Shown: positions 8,102 to 17,409 of the stretch, piece by piece
How the letters are laid out: the number at the start of each line of letters is the position of its first letter
How positions within the stretch are numbered: position 1 is the stretch's first letter
Source of the DNA: Parapedobacter luteus
GTDB lineage: Bacteria > Bacteroidota > Bacteroidia > Sphingobacteriales > Sphingobacteriaceae
NCBI RefSeq assembly: GCF_900168055.1
Contig: NZ_FUYS01000018.1
Coordinates: forward strand, 1 to 41,832
Direction of reading: 5' to 3'
DNA length: 41,832 nucleotides
Translations under genes and position numbers: made by a program
The notes under the pieces: generated by a model
Told to the model about the DNA's origin: nothing
Seen by the model: the letters and a program-made list of their open reading frames with translations, nothing else
Database searches by the model: none

Positions 8102-9604
8102 ATGGAAAAGCGGTATGCATCGATTTGGTTCAAATACCTAAGGACAGACAGGCACGCTATCCGCCGGCCCGAACTGCGTGAAATACCGTTTGTGTTGGCT
8201 GAGCCTTTGCACGGCCGCATGGTCATCACAGAAGCGAATGCCATAGCCGAAGCACAGGGCGTGACACGAGGAATGGTCGTGGCCGATGCCAAAGCGTTCC
8301 TGCCCAGCCTGATAGTCATCGACAGCCAACCTCAATTGGCTTCAAGGCTGTTAAAGGCACTTGGCCTATGGTGTATACGCTATACGCCTGTAGTGGCAGT
8401 GGACCCACCCGATGGGCTAATCCTTGATATTAGTGGATGTGCTCACTTATGGGGTGGTGAGCGGGACTACCTTGCACTCATCGTATCCAGGTTGCGCTCA
8501 AGGGGCTTCCATACGCGAATAGCTATTGCAGGTACCATCGGTACGGCATGGGCAATGGCACGCTTTGGCAAGGCAACGCCAATCATCGCCAATGGATCCG
8601 AAATCGGTACACTCATGCCGTTGCCTCCGGCCGCGCTCCGGCTGGAACCGGAGACGGTGGATCGCCTGCAAAAACTCGGTTTGCGTACCATCGGCAGCTT
8701 TCTGCACATGCCACCCTCTGTGCTACGCAGGCGTTTTGGCGATAGGATCCTGTCAAGATTGCGACAGGCATTGGGGCAGGAAGATGAGCATATCGTGCCG
8801 TTGCGACCCATACCGCCATACGAGGAACGGTTGCATTGTCTGGAACCTATTTGTACAGCCATCGGTATTGAGATTGCGATTAAGAAGTTATTGGAATCAC
8901 TTTGCAAACGCTTATCGGGTGAGGGTAGGGGCCTGCGAACAGCCATCCTGAAATGCTGCCGCATTGACGGCAAAATTGCACAGGTGGCCATTGGTACAAG
9001 CAGGGCAACGGCCAATATACCGCATCTCCTGAGGTTGTTTAAGCTGAAAATACCCAAGATCGAACCGGCATTGGGCATCGAATTATTCATATTGGAAGTG
9101 CCTAAGGTGGAGGATACCGACCCGGTGCAGGAGGCGCTTTGGAGCAGCTCCCCCGGATTGGAGGAGACATCGCTGGCTGAGCTGATCGACAGGCTGAAAG
9201 GTAAGGAAGGTACCCGTGCCATTTACCGGTATCTGCCAGACGAACATTACTGGCCGGATCGGTCTATCAGGGAGGCGTCCTCCATTGCGGAACAACCCTC
9301 CACGGCATGGAATACCGACAGGCCAAGGCCCACCCGCCTGCTGACAAGACCCGAACCTATCGAAGTGACGGCTCCGATACCGGATTATCCGCCGATGTTG
9401 TTCCGCCACAAGGGGGAAGTACACGCTATCAAAAAAGCGGATGGGCCTGAGCGCATTGAACGGGAATGGTGGATGGATACCGGTGAGCACCGGGACTACT
9501 ATGATGTAGAAGACGACAAAGGTCGCAGGTACTGGCTGTTCCGTGCTGGGCATTATGACGACGGCAACTCACGCCAATGGTTTTTGCATGGTTTTTTTGC
9601 TTGA
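8102..9604 (+). CDS. imuB: ImuB, inactive Y-family polymerase homologue
   Basis: The 500-residue protein is a Y-family DNA polymerase relative. It opens A-S-I-W-F-K-Y-L-R-T-D, where active Y-family enzymes have an acidic D-x-D-x-F motif; ImuB characteristically lacks it. L-I-L-D-I-S-G-C-A-H-L-W-G-G-E and R-I-A-I-A-G-T-I-G-T-A-W-A-M-A-R-F-G are the typical palm and finger segments. A helix-hairpin-helix-like stretch (L-R-T-I-G-S-F-L-H-M-P-P) and a little-finger region follow. The C-terminus ends W-Y/R-R-Y-W-L-F-R-A-G-H-Y-D-D-G, usual for the family. ImuB is thought to bridge the beta clamp, ImuA and DnaE2 at lesions. It starts 7 bp after imuA and stops 6 bp before dnaE2. Confidence 0.92.
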   Translation: MEKRYASIWFKYLRTDRHAIRRPELREIPFVLAEPLHGRMVITEANAIAEAQGVTRGMVVADAKAFLPSLIVIDSQPQLASRLLKALGLWCIRYTPVVAVDPPDGLILDISGCAHLWGGERDYLALIVSRLRSRGFHTRIAIAGTIGTAWAMARFGKATPIIANGSEIGTLMPLPPAALRLEPETVDRLQKLGLRTIGSFLHMPPSVLRRRFGDRILSRLRQALGQEDEHIVPLRPIPPYEERLHCLEPICTAIGIEIAIKKLLESLCKRLSGEGRGLRTAILKCCRIDGKIAQVAIGTSRATANIPHLLRLFKLKIPKIEPALGIELFILEVPKVEDTDPVQEALWSSSPGLEETSLAELIDRLKGKEGTRAIYRYLPDEHYWPDRSIREASSIAEQPSTAWNTDRPRPTRLLTRPEPIEVTAPIPDYPPMLFRHKGEVHAIKKADGPERIEREWWMDTGEHRDYYDVEDDKGRRYWLFRAGHYDDGNSRQWFLHGFFA

Positions 9605-9610
9605 CGGATT

Positions 9611-12600
9611 ATGGGCTATGTAGAACTGCAGATAACCACCAATTTCAGCTTTCTCCGCGGAGCCTCACATCCCGAAGAGCTGGTGGAACGCGCAGCGGCA
9701 TTGGGTTACAATACCCTGGCGGTGACCGACCGCAACAGCTTCGCTGGCCTTGTGCGGGCACATATCGCTGCCAAGAAGCACAACATGCGTCTCATCCCGG
9801 CTTGCCGCCTTGACTTGCTGGATGGCCCGAGCCTGCTGGCCTATCCCACGGATAGGGAAGCTTATGGACGGCTTTCTTCCCTGCTTACCGTAGGCAACCG
9901 CAGAGCAGAAAAAGGACAATGCCACCTGTACAAAGCCGATGTGTACGAATACGCTAAAGGAATGGAATTTGTCGCAGTGCCGCCTAATAAGCTGACGGAT
10001 ACCTTTGAACTGGAACCCGATTACGTGCGGCACATCACGGAATACCGCGAAGCGCTAAGTAGCCACTTCTCCCTTGGTGCCATACGTACTTATACAGGTG
10101 ATGACGCTAAGCGACTGTTTCGCATCCATCAACTGTGCCAGCGGCTGGATATGCCCATGGTGGCCCTGAACGATGTGCACTACCATGTACCCGAACGCCG
10201 CGAATTGCAGGATGTACTCACCTGTATCCGGGAGAAATGTACCATTCAGACAGCTGGCTTCCGGCTGCATCCGAATTCGGAGCGATATCTTAAGCCAATG
10301 GATGAAATGGAGCGATTGTTTCGCCAGTACCCAGATGCCATCCGCAATGCAGGAGCGGTTGCTGAATCCTGTCATTTTTCATTGGATGAACTGACATATG
10401 TGTATCCTGAGGAGCTGACCAACGAAGGCCGTACGCCGCAGGAGGAGCTTGTTATGCTCACCTGGCAGGGGGCTGAGCGGCAATTCGGCACGGATATCCC
10501 TGAGCCGGTCAAAGCGGCCATCAACCATGAATTGGCATTCATCGAAAAAAAGAACTATGCTTCTTATTTTCTTACCGTACATGATTATGTACAATTTGCA
10601 CGCAATCGCGGCATCCTATGCCAGGGGCGCGGCTCCGCGGCCAATTCCACGGTCTGCTACTGCTTGGGCATCACTTCCGTAAATCCAGCGAAATTCCGGT
10701 TATTATTTGCCCGATTTATGTCAGATGCTCGGGATGAACCTCCAGATATCGATGTTGACTTCGAGCACGAAAGGCGCGAAGAAGTGATTCAATACATTTA
10801 CAGCAAGTACGGACGTGATCGGGCCGCCATTGTGGCCACGGTCACACAGGTGCGCTCAAAGGGCGCAATTCGTGACGTGGGTAAAGCGATGGGGCTTTCG
10901 TTGGATGCGGTGGCCCGCTTATCTGGAGCCATTGGCAGCCATTGGGATGATCATATTGATATGCCGTTGCTGGCCAGTCAAGGCTTCAACCCCGGTGATC
11001 CACATCTGCGAAAAGTATTGGAACTAACCGACCAGTATATCGGGTTTCCCCGACAATTGGGGCAACATACCGGTGGATTTGTTATCACACAGGGCAAACT
11101 GCACGAACTATGCCCCATTATCAATGCCCGGATGAAAGACCGGACAAACTTGGAGTGGAATAAGGACGATTTGGAAGCAATGGGATTCCTGAAGGTGGAT
11201 GTGCTGGGCCTTGGCATGCTTACCTGCATCAGGAAAGCGTTTGATCTTGCCAAGCGGCACTATGGGCGTGATTTGACGCTCGCCGGAGTACCGGGGGATG
11301 ATCCGAAAGTATACGAAATGATTAGCCACGCTGATACGCTTGGTGTATTCCAGATTGAAAGCCGTGCACAAATGTCCATGCTTCCCCGGCTACAACCCAG
11401 GAAGTTTTATGATCTGGTCATCGAAGTGGCCATTGTCAGGCCTGGCCCGATACAGGGCGACATGGTGCACCCCTACCTGCGGCGGCGTAGGGGCGAAGAA
11501 CAGGAGGATTACCCCTCTGAGGAAATCCGGCATATCTTGGAAAAGACATTGGGTGTTCCGCTTTTTCAGGAACAGGCAATGGAGATTGCCATTGTTGCCG
11601 CCGATTTTACCCCCGCCGAAGCTGACGAACTTCGCCGGAGTATGGCCACTTTCAAGGCTAAGGGGGAGGTCAGCCGCTTCCGTGCAAAAATGGTAGCTGG
11701 TATGGTCAAAAAGGGCTATTCGGAGGAGTTTGCCATGCGGGTATTCAGGCAGTTGGAAGGCTTCGGCAGCTACGGCTTCCCCGAAAGTCATGCCGCTTCA
11801 TTTGCCCAGCTGGTGTATATCTCCTCCTGGCTGAAATATTATTACCCCGATATCTTCGCTGCATCTTTGCTCAACAGCCAGCCGATGGGCTTTTACCAAC
11901 CCGCCCAGCTTGTCATTGACGCTCGAAAACATGGGATAACGGTCTTGCCTGTAGACGTGAATCATTCTCATTGGGACCACACGTTGGAGGGGGTGTTCGG
12001 CAAGTGCTATCATGCATTGCGCCTCGGCTTCCGGCAGGTGAAGGGGCTGGCAGCGGAGGACATGGAGGTCTTGGTCAAAGCACGGGGTAGCGGTTATCCA
12101 TTCGTCGCCGCGTTGGTGAACGCCGGGGTGCCGATATCCGCCATGGAACGGCTGGCCGACGCAGACGCTTTCCGCTCGATGGGCCTTGATAGAAGGAAGG
12201 CATTATGGGAGGTGTCTGCCTTGCGGGACCGGCCGATAGCCCTGTTCAAAGGCCAACCCTCCGAATGCGCCTCGGAGGGTCAGGTTGAACTTCCGCTGAT
12301 GACACCCGGCGAGCATGTGGTGCAGGACTATGCCAGCACATCGCTGTCCATCAAGGCCCATCCTGTCAGTTTCCTCCGGGAAAAACTGGATATGCTCCAC
12401 GTCACTCCGACAGGAACATTACCCACGATGAAGGACGGAATGTCCGTGAAGGTTTGCGGGATGGTGACCGTACGGCAGCGTCCTGGCACCGCTAAAGGAG
12501 TGCTCTTCGTCACGGTGGAGGACGAGACAGGGTTTGCCAACCTTGTCGTGTGGGGCAAGATGTTCGAAAAATATCGGAGGGAAATCCTACAGTCCAAGCT

Positions 12601-12757
12601 GCTGTTGGTGTCTGGTAAATTGCAGGTCGAGGGTGAGGTTATCCACGTCGTTGTACAGCACTGCATCAATCTGAATGGATGGCTGCGCGGTCTTGTCGCA
12701 CCCCAGGATGGCGGCATAGTGGGCAAGGTGTTTCATAAAGGACGGAATTTCCAATGA
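9611..12757 (+). CDS. dnaE2: Error-prone DNA polymerase III alpha subunit DnaE2
   Basis: The 1048-residue C-family polymerase is the ImuC/DnaE2 catalytic subunit that inserts opposite lesions. An N-terminal PHP domain (about 1-210) begins Y-V-E-L-Q-I-T-T-N-F-S-F-L-R-G-A-S-H. The palm carries C-Q-G-R-G-S-A-A-N-S (338-346), the catalytic P-D-I-D-V-D-F (378-384, D381 and D383) and a later V-R-P-G-P-I-Q-G-D-M-V-H-P. A helix-hairpin-helix region and an OB-fold (roughly 930-1020, V-K-V-C-G-M-V-T-V-R-Q-R-P...F-V-T-V-E-D-E-T-G) follow. The length matches DnaE2 and is shorter than replicative DnaE. The gene is last in the SOS cassette. Confidence 0.95.
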   Translation: MGYVELQITTNFSFLRGASHPEELVERAAALGYNTLAVTDRNSFAGLVRAHIAAKKHNMRLIPACRLDLLDGPSLLAYPTDREAYGRLSSLLTVGNRRAEKGQCHLYKADVYEYAKGMEFVAVPPNKLTDTFELEPDYVRHITEYREALSSHFSLGAIRTYTGDDAKRLFRIHQLCQRLDMPMVALNDVHYHVPERRELQDVLTCIREKCTIQTAGFRLHPNSERYLKPMDEMERLFRQYPDAIRNAGAVAESCHFSLDELTYVYPEELTNEGRTPQEELVMLTWQGAERQFGTDIPEPVKAAINHELAFIEKKNYASYFLTVHDYVQFARNRGILCQGRGSAANSTVCYCLGITSVNPAKFRLLFARFMSDARDEPPDIDVDFEHERREEVIQYIYSKYGRDRAAIVATVTQVRSKGAIRDVGKAMGLSLDAVARLSGAIGSHWDDHIDMPLLASQGFNPGDPHLRKVLELTDQYIGFPRQLGQHTGGFVITQGKLHELCPIINARMKDRTNLEWNKDDLEAMGFLKVDVLGLGMLTCIRKAFDLAKRHYGRDLTLAGVPGDDPKVYEMISHADTLGVFQIESRAQMSMLPRLQPRKFYDLVIEVAIVRPGPIQGDMVHPYLRRRRGEEQEDYPSEEIRHILEKTLGVPLFQEQAMEIAIVAADFTPAEADELRRSMATFKAKGEVSRFRAKMVAGMVKKGYSEEFAMRVFRQLEGFGSYGFPESHAASFAQLVYISSWLKYYYPDIFAASLLNSQPMGFYQPAQLVIDARKHGITVLPVDVNHSHWDHTLEGVFGKCYHALRLGFRQVKGLAAEDMEVLVKARGSGYPFVAALVNAGVPISAMERLADADAFRSMGLDRRKALWEVSALRDRPIALFKGQPSECASEGQVELPLMTPGEHVVQDYASTSLSIKAHPVSFLREKLDMLHVTPTGTLPTMKDGMSVKVCGMVTVRQRPGTAKGVLFVTVEDETGFANLVVWGKMFEKYRREILQSKLLLVSGKLQVEGEVIHVVVQHCINLNGWLRGLVAPQDGGIVGKVFHKGRNFQ

Positions 12758-12835
12758 GGGACGTTGAACGGTTTTGAATGCATATGAACAGGATTGAATT
12801 TGCGATCATCGGCCATAAGCTCCTTTTTTGCTGCT

Positions 12836-13311
12836 ATGATACGCAATTTACTCAAAACCATTTGGCGTCAATTGGCGCAAAGCAAATCACGGGGATAGGC
12901 CCATTAAGCCGCTCATCATGGATGTGAAGGAATACGAATACTTTGGCGTGATTTTGATCCGCATAGGGGATAAGACCAAGCAGGCTGCTGGGATTGGTTA
13001 TTTTTTCTATTGAGCAGCGTACCAAAGAGATAGGCATCCGGAAAGTGTTGGGCGCATCGATGATCGATATTGTGGGCATGTTATCGCAGGACTTCATCAA
13101 GCTGGTGTTGGTTGCTGCTATCATCGCCTTGCCTATTGCATGGTGGACGATGAACCGCTGGCTGGCAAATTTTGCGTACCGCATTGATGTCGAATGGTGG
13201 ATGTTTGCCGCGGCGGGCTTGATGGCAGTCATCATCGCGTTGGTTACATTGAGCTGGCAAGCGGTTCGGGCGGCGGCGGCCAATCCGGTGGATTCGTTGC
13301 GGGATGAGTGA
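12836..13311 (+). pseudogene. MacB/FtsX-type ABC permease remnant, split over three frames
   Basis: Three collinear pieces of one permease are visible, each in a different frame. At 12836-12898 a start codon gives M-I-R-N-L-L-K-T-I-W-R-Q-L-A-Q-S-K and then stops, the usual N-terminus of Bacteroidota MacB-like permeases. At about 12900-13007 a second frame gives K-P-L-I-M-D-V-K-E-Y-E-Y-F-G-V-I-L-I-R, resembling the middle periplasmic region. At 12994-13311 a third frame gives the complete C-terminus: E-Q-R-T-K-E-I-G-I-R-K-V-L-G-A-S, two transmembrane helices and the final A-N-P-V-D-S-L-R. An intact gene is about 800 codons, so over 600 are lost by internal deletions. Confidence 0.8.
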
Positions 13312-15574
13312 TCACCTCCCGTATTCGCTTTCGGTTGCCGACAAGCCAAATGATGTCTCCGGCTTTGAAGACCAAGGAAGCTTCAGGGTTAAGCATACGG
13401 ATGCCGTCGCGTTCTACGCCCACAACCTGCACCTGGCCGTCGGTATCTTCACGCAATCCCGAACGAGCGATACTTTTGCCGACCAGCGGGTGCGTTGCTT
13501 GCAGCATTACCTGATGAAGGCTGATGTCTTCGATGGCCATATCGTTATACTGGATATCCTCCTGCGATTCAAATGCGGCTTTAAAGTGCATCATTTGCTC
13601 ATCCGTACCCAATATTCCAACGTGGTCTTGTGGAAGCAGGCGATGGTCGCCCCCTGGCAGGTGAATGATATTTTCTTCGCGCCTGATGTAAACCACCAAT
13701 ATACCGTATGCTTCCTTCCATCCCAGGTCTTTTAGATGCCTCCCCGCATAGGTAGCCAGCGGGGGCACCTCCATTTCCACGATATGGGCGTTCCATGCCT
13801 GCAAACCGCTTTGCACTTCTTCATTTTTTTGATTAAGCCGTCCGCTATTATCGGCTTGGATAAGACTGTTTTCACGTTCGTTCAAGTTGCTGATGAAATG
13901 CGCCTCGATCCGTTGATACAACACCTGTATCCGCCGTGAAAATAAATAGATAAACGGCAAAATGACCGGAAGGGTAATCCAGAGCGCCACATGTGTAGAA
14001 GTGAGCCGGTCGATAAACAATCCGACCAACAATACCCCGATGAGTACCCGGACGATTTCAATGGCCATTAGCGGAGCCTTATTGGTCGCCGTGTCCATCC
14101 ACATGGCTTGGTAAGCATCACATCGTGGCTTTTGGAAGACGACCGCCCAGAGGAAAGGCGCAGCCGGCAGCATGGCCGCTGCCACGGTGACCGCATGTTG
14201 CACAAAAGCGCTGGCTATTTTTCCTTCGATGAAGGGGAGGAATGCATACCTGAATAGTAGCAGTATAGCAATCAGTACGATGCTATTGATGACAATGATG
14301 CGGATATATTCCTTAAACAGTACTTTCCAAGCCGGATTAGCGCGAAGCTTTTCTGTGCCCGTGGCATAGTGTTCGATTCGGTCTTTCCAATGAGCTAAGG
14401 GGACGCGCGCAAGCCAATTATAGAACGGTTCGGAATATTTGATCATGTACGGGGTGGTGAAGGTGGTGATGGCAGATACCCCTACGGCAATAGGAAACAG
14501 GAATTCCGAAATCACGCCGAGTGATAGGCCCAATGCCGCTACAATGAAAGCAAATTCGCCAATCTGCGCCATACTCATGCCTACCTGCACAGCCTGCTTC
14601 AGCGGTTGACCGGACAGCAGCGCACCCAGCGCACTGAACAAAAACTTGCCACCGATGGTCAGTATCGTCACCACAACTATCGGGAATGCATACTGGAGCA
14701 TCGCTGCTGGGTCTATCATCATGCCCACCGACACGAAAAACACCGTGCCAAACAATTCTTTTATTGGTTTGGTCAAATGCTCCACCTTTTCGGCTAAGGT
14801 GGTCTCGGCGAGGATAGACCCCATTACAAAGGCTCCCAGTTCTGCGGAAAAGCCAACCCGTGTAGCCAAGATCACCATACCCAAGCATAAGCCAATGGAA
14901 AAAATAAGGAGTGTCTCCTCATCCATCCATTGCCGGGCCCTTTTCAGGAAGGAGGGGATCAGGTAAATGCCCAATAGAAACCAGAGCATGAGGAAAAAGC
15001 CGAGCTTGAACACAGTAAAGAGGATTTCACCCCCTTCGAATTGCTGGGTCACCGCTACGGTCGAAAGCAAAACCATGAGCAGGATGACAATAATGTCTTC
15101 GACAACCAGCACACCGAACACGACCCGCGCAAACTGCATGGTTTTGATGCCAAGCTCATCAAATGCCCGAAGGATAATGGTCGTTGACGAACTGGCCAGC
15201 ATCCCCGCGAGGAATAGGCTGTCCATTTGGCTCCATCCCAACAGCTGTCCGGTAAAATAGCCCAGTGAGCTTACAAAAACAATTTCGATGACAGCGGTTA
15301 TAGACGCATGGCCACCGACACGCAGTAGTTTCTTGAAGCTGAATTCTAACCCCAGACTGAACAGTAAAAAAATCACGCCCAGTTCGGCAAAAGTCTCGAT
15401 ATTTTCAGTGTCTACAATGGAGGGTATCAGCTGGAAATGCGGACCAACGAAAAATCCGGCGATAATATAGCCGAGCACCAGAGGCTGTCTGATGCGCTTG
15501 AACAGGATGGTAACAAACGCGCCGACCAGCAAGATCAGGGCTAAATCCCGTATGAGTTCTGGTAGATGGGCCAT
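13244..15574 (-). CDS. KefB/CPA2-type monovalent cation:proton antiporter
   Basis: The 776-residue membrane protein starts M-A-H-L-P-E-L-I-R-D-L-A-L-I-L-L and has a 12-13 helix CPA2 core (about 1-385) including R-Q-P-L-V-L-G-Y-I-I-A-G and the conserved L-F-L-A-G-M-L-A-S-S-S-T-T-I-I and A-E-L-G-A-F-V-M-G region. Further helices follow (about 420-560). Two RCK_C/TrkA-C-like domains lie at about 590-660 and 675-750 (Q-V-M-L-Q-A-T-H-P-L-V-G-K-S-I). It should exchange K+ or Na+ for H+ under ligand control. No clear RCK_N NAD-binding domain is seen. The last 22 or so residues (proline-rich, D-W-P-P-P-P-E-P) are read antisense through the permease remnant's 3' end. Confidence 0.92.
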   Translation of the reverse strand: MAHLPELIRDLALILLVGAFVTILFKRIRQPLVLGYIIAGFFVGPHFQLIPSIVDTENIETFAELGVIFLLFSLGLEFSFKKLLRVGGHASITAVIEIVFVSSLGYFTGQLLGWSQMDSLFLAGMLASSSTTIILRAFDELGIKTMQFARVVFGVLVVEDIIVILLMVLLSTVAVTQQFEGGEILFTVFKLGFFLMLWFLLGIYLIPSFLKRARQWMDEETLLIFSIGLCLGMVILATRVGFSAELGAFVMGSILAETTLAEKVEHLTKPIKELFGTVFFVSVGMMIDPAAMLQYAFPIVVVTILTIGGKFLFSALGALLSGQPLKQAVQVGMSMAQIGEFAFIVAALGLSLGVISEFLFPIAVGVSAITTFTTPYMIKYSEPFYNWLARVPLAHWKDRIEHYATGTEKLRANPAWKVLFKEYIRIIVINSIVLIAILLLFRYAFLPFIEGKIASAFVQHAVTVAAAMLPAAPFLWAVVFQKPRCDAYQAMWMDTATNKAPLMAIEIVRVLIGVLLVGLFIDRLTSTHVALWITLPVILPFIYLFSRRIQVLYQRIEAHFISNLNERENSLIQADNSGRLNQKNEEVQSGLQAWNAHIVEMEVPPLATYAGRHLKDLGWKEAYGILVVYIRREENIIHLPGGDHRLLPQDHVGILGTDEQMMHFKAAFESQEDIQYNDMAIEDISLHQVMLQATHPLVGKSIARSGLREDTDGQVQVVGVERDGIRMLNPEASLVFKAGDIIWLVGNRKRIREVITHPATNPPDWPPPPEPLASSM

Positions 15575-15585
15575 GAGCTGGTCGT

Positions 15586-16050
15586 TTAAGCCTTATTGGA
15601 GGTTCGCTGCTTGGCTTTGTCGGTCAGCGCCATGCTGCCCCGTCTGGTGATTTGCTTGATGTGATCGACATGCCGAAAACGTATCGCGCTCCAATCTTCA
15701 TCAATGGCCACTTGGCGGACGGGTTCAAGGTCATATTGTCCCAGTATTTTCCAGCCCGTATCCCGGTTGAAATCGCATTGATACCGTTTCGAAGTGCCTT
15801 TTGGATAGCAGAACCACAGTACCGCGTCAGTTTCAAGCTTAGGGACGAGCTGCGTGATAATGTTGTCAATTTCTTTTTGTTGTGTGACGAAAACAATCGC
15901 AAAAGAGATGCTTCCGGCCCGTTCTACTTCAGTGACTATCTGCGTATCAGCGGCGATATCATTCAACGCCACTTGGAAACTTGGAGGGTGGTTGATGGAA
16001 AGCAGGGATTTTTGACTCTTGAAATTGAGTTTTTTAAATAATGCATTCAT
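15586..16050 (-). CDS. Hypothetical protein, DUF3052-like
   Basis: The 154-residue soluble protein has no signal peptide. Its segment S-F-A-I-V-F-V-T-Q-Q-K-E-I-D-N, then L-E-T-D-A-V-L-W-F-C-Y-P-K-G-T-S-K-R-Y, then W-S-A-I-R-F-R-H-V-D, looks like small Bacteroidota/Actinobacteria proteins annotated DUF3052, whose core is an alpha/beta fold with a W-F-(A/C)-Y-P-K-G motif. Its role is unknown. It starts just upstream of the antiporter gene in the same direction with an 11-bp gap, so the two are probably cotranscribed. The family name is from memory of the WFxYPKG motif. Confidence 0.6.
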   Translation of the reverse strand: MNALFKKLNFKSQKSLLSINHPPSFQVALNDIAADTQIVTEVERAGSISFAIVFVTQQKEIDNIITQLVPKLETDAVLWFCYPKGTSKRYQCDFNRDTGWKILGQYDLEPVRQVAIDEDWSAIRFRHVDHIKQITRRGSMALTDKAKQRTSNKA

Positions 16051-16275
16051 TTTTCAATGGATTTGACAACATAGACAAAAATAGTCAAAAATTGGAAGAC
16101 ATAGGTATGGACATAACAGGTAATGGATGGAGGCTACGGGAGGCACCATTATCCAATAAGCAATGCGATTTGTCGACTGTACTGTTCTGTTTTGTTATGA
16201 AGCAAGAATGCCGTACTTTTGGACGGCGGGAGTGTGCGCGTGTCGCCGCCTTGTTACGCCTATTAAAAAGCTTAT
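16051..16275. other. Divergent intergenic region holding the gntR promoter
   Basis: This 225-bp stretch separates the leftward DUF3052-like gene from the rightward GntR gene. It contains the promoter and operator-like site described at 16177-16221. An 84-codon open frame (16041-16295) crosses it but has no motif and overlaps the regulator start, so it is not called. Confidence 0.6.
16177..16221 (+). promoter_or_regulatory. gntR promoter with operator-like site A
   Basis: TTTG at 16191-16194, 19 nt, then TACTTTTG (16214-16221) matches the Bacteroidota promoter. Site A, 16177-16196, starts CTGTACTGTTCTGT and runs into the -33 box. It can be read as four TGTnn units in a row (TGTAC TGTTC TGTTT TGTTA). 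The same sequence at the same offset occurs at 17410 before the operon promoter, which points to control by the GntR product. Confidence 0.72.
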
Positions 16276-17286
16276 ATGAAGAATTCGGAAGTTAGTACCG
16301 TGAATAGCGAACTGAAATACCTGAAGTTGGCTCACCTATTATTGGATAAGATAAAGCAAGGAGATTTGCGCATCAATGACCAGCTGCCGTCGGTCAACCG
16401 GTTGGCTGCCGAGCACAATATCAGTAAAAGCACGGTGCTGATGGCACTGAATCACCTAATGGAAAAAGGGATTATTGAACCAGTTTACCGGAAGGGCTTT
16501 TTTGTGAAGAAAAATAGCATTGATCACCAATTCCGGGTCTTCTTTTTATTGGACAAATTGACGGTTTTCAAAGAGGAGCTATATCATTCTTTTTTCAATA
16601 GATTAAAGGATCATGCGCATATTGATGTATTTTTTCACAATTACAGCTATCGGATTTTCGAACGGCTCGTGCTTGAAAACTTGGGGAATTACACGCATTA
16701 TGTGATACTCTCCATCATGAAAGAAGATGTGTCACCAATCATTAATCTGATTCCTCCAGAGAAAAGAATAATACTTGATTACAATATCGAGAATTTGAAT
16801 GGGGATTATTCTGCTGTATACCAAGATTTTGCAGGTGATATCTATGCAGCGATGAAGGATGTGCGTGGGCGTGTGGAAAAATATCGGCGGGCTGTGCTGG
16901 TTTTGCCTGAGGATTCGTTTTACGGCAACTTAGTAAAAGATGGTTTTTTGCGTTTTTGTGAAGAATATCAGTTTGACTACCTGATTGTCCATCAAATTGA
17001 GCGCAGTCAGTTCAGGCGTGGGAACGTTTACATTACGCTAAACCGGCATGATCGGGACGATGTAGATATCATTAAGTTGGTGCGCGAGCATAAGTATAAG
17101 CTCGGTCGGGATATCGGGCTGATTTCGTATAACGACCTCTATGTCAAAGAAGTGCTTGAAGGAGGCATTACCGTGATAAGCACGGATTTTTCCAAGATGG
17201 GGGAAGAAGCGGCTAATTTGATTTTGGAGGGCAAAGTGGCGAAAATCAAGAATCCCAGCAAATTAATCATTAGACCGTCTCTTTAG
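16276..17286 (+). CDS. GntR-family transcriptional regulator with LacI-type effector domain
   Basis: The 336-residue protein has an N-terminal GntR winged helix (about 13-78): L-K-Y-L-K-L-A-H-L-L-L-D-K-I-K-Q-G, L-P-S-V-N-R-L-A-A-E-H-N-I-S-K-S-T-V-L-M-A-L and G-F-F-V. From about 90 it carries a periplasmic-binding-protein-like domain (V-L-P-E-D-S, G-L-I-S-Y-N-D, T-V-I-S-T-D-F-S-K-M-G-E-E-A-A-N), as in AraR and other sugar-responsive GntR regulators. It should bind a small sugar or sugar acid and release (or bind) DNA. It stands at the head of the SusCD locus. Matching operator-like sites lie over its own promoter and over the operon promoter. Confidence 0.92.
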   Translation: MKNSEVSTVNSELKYLKLAHLLLDKIKQGDLRINDQLPSVNRLAAEHNISKSTVLMALNHLMEKGIIEPVYRKGFFVKKNSIDHQFRVFFLLDKLTVFKEELYHSFFNRLKDHAHIDVFFHNYSYRIFERLVLENLGNYTHYVILSIMKEDVSPIINLIPPEKRIILDYNIENLNGDYSAVYQDFAGDIYAAMKDVRGRVEKYRRAVLVLPEDSFYGNLVKDGFLRFCEEYQFDYLIVHQIERSQFRRGNVYITLNRHDRDDVDIIKLVREHKYKLGRDIGLISYNDLYVKEVLEGGITVISTDFSKMGEEAANLILEGKVAKIKNPSKLIIRPSL

Positions 17287-17291
17287 CTGAA

Positions 17292-17311
17292 CTATACTGT
17301 TCTGTTCCTGT
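17292..17311 (+). promoter_or_regulatory. Operator-like site C just after gntR
   Basis: CTATACTGTTCTGTTCC (17292 onward) repeats sites A and B with few changes, starting six bases after the gntR stop codon. No promoter boxes fit around it. It lies 118 bp before site B and could be an auxiliary operator for looping. Confidence 0.5.
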
Positions 17312-17409
17312 TTTTTTGGTATTTATTGTAAACACATGGAAATTCTTTCTGTGTGTTTTTTATTTTTTATAGCTAACTATCAGCTATATATGTTTATTAA
17401 CCGAATCTT

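Noticed and set aside
7515-8120. 201-codon minus-strand frame over imuA
   Set aside because: It is antisense to imuA, has no motif and low-complexity S/T/R content.
8467-9222. 251-codon open frame on the minus strand inside imuB
   Set aside because: It is antisense to a well-supported gene, with no recognisable domain and S/R-rich composition typical of a shadow frame.
16041-16295. 84-codon frame before gntR
   Set aside because: It overlaps the gntR promoter and its start codon; no motif.
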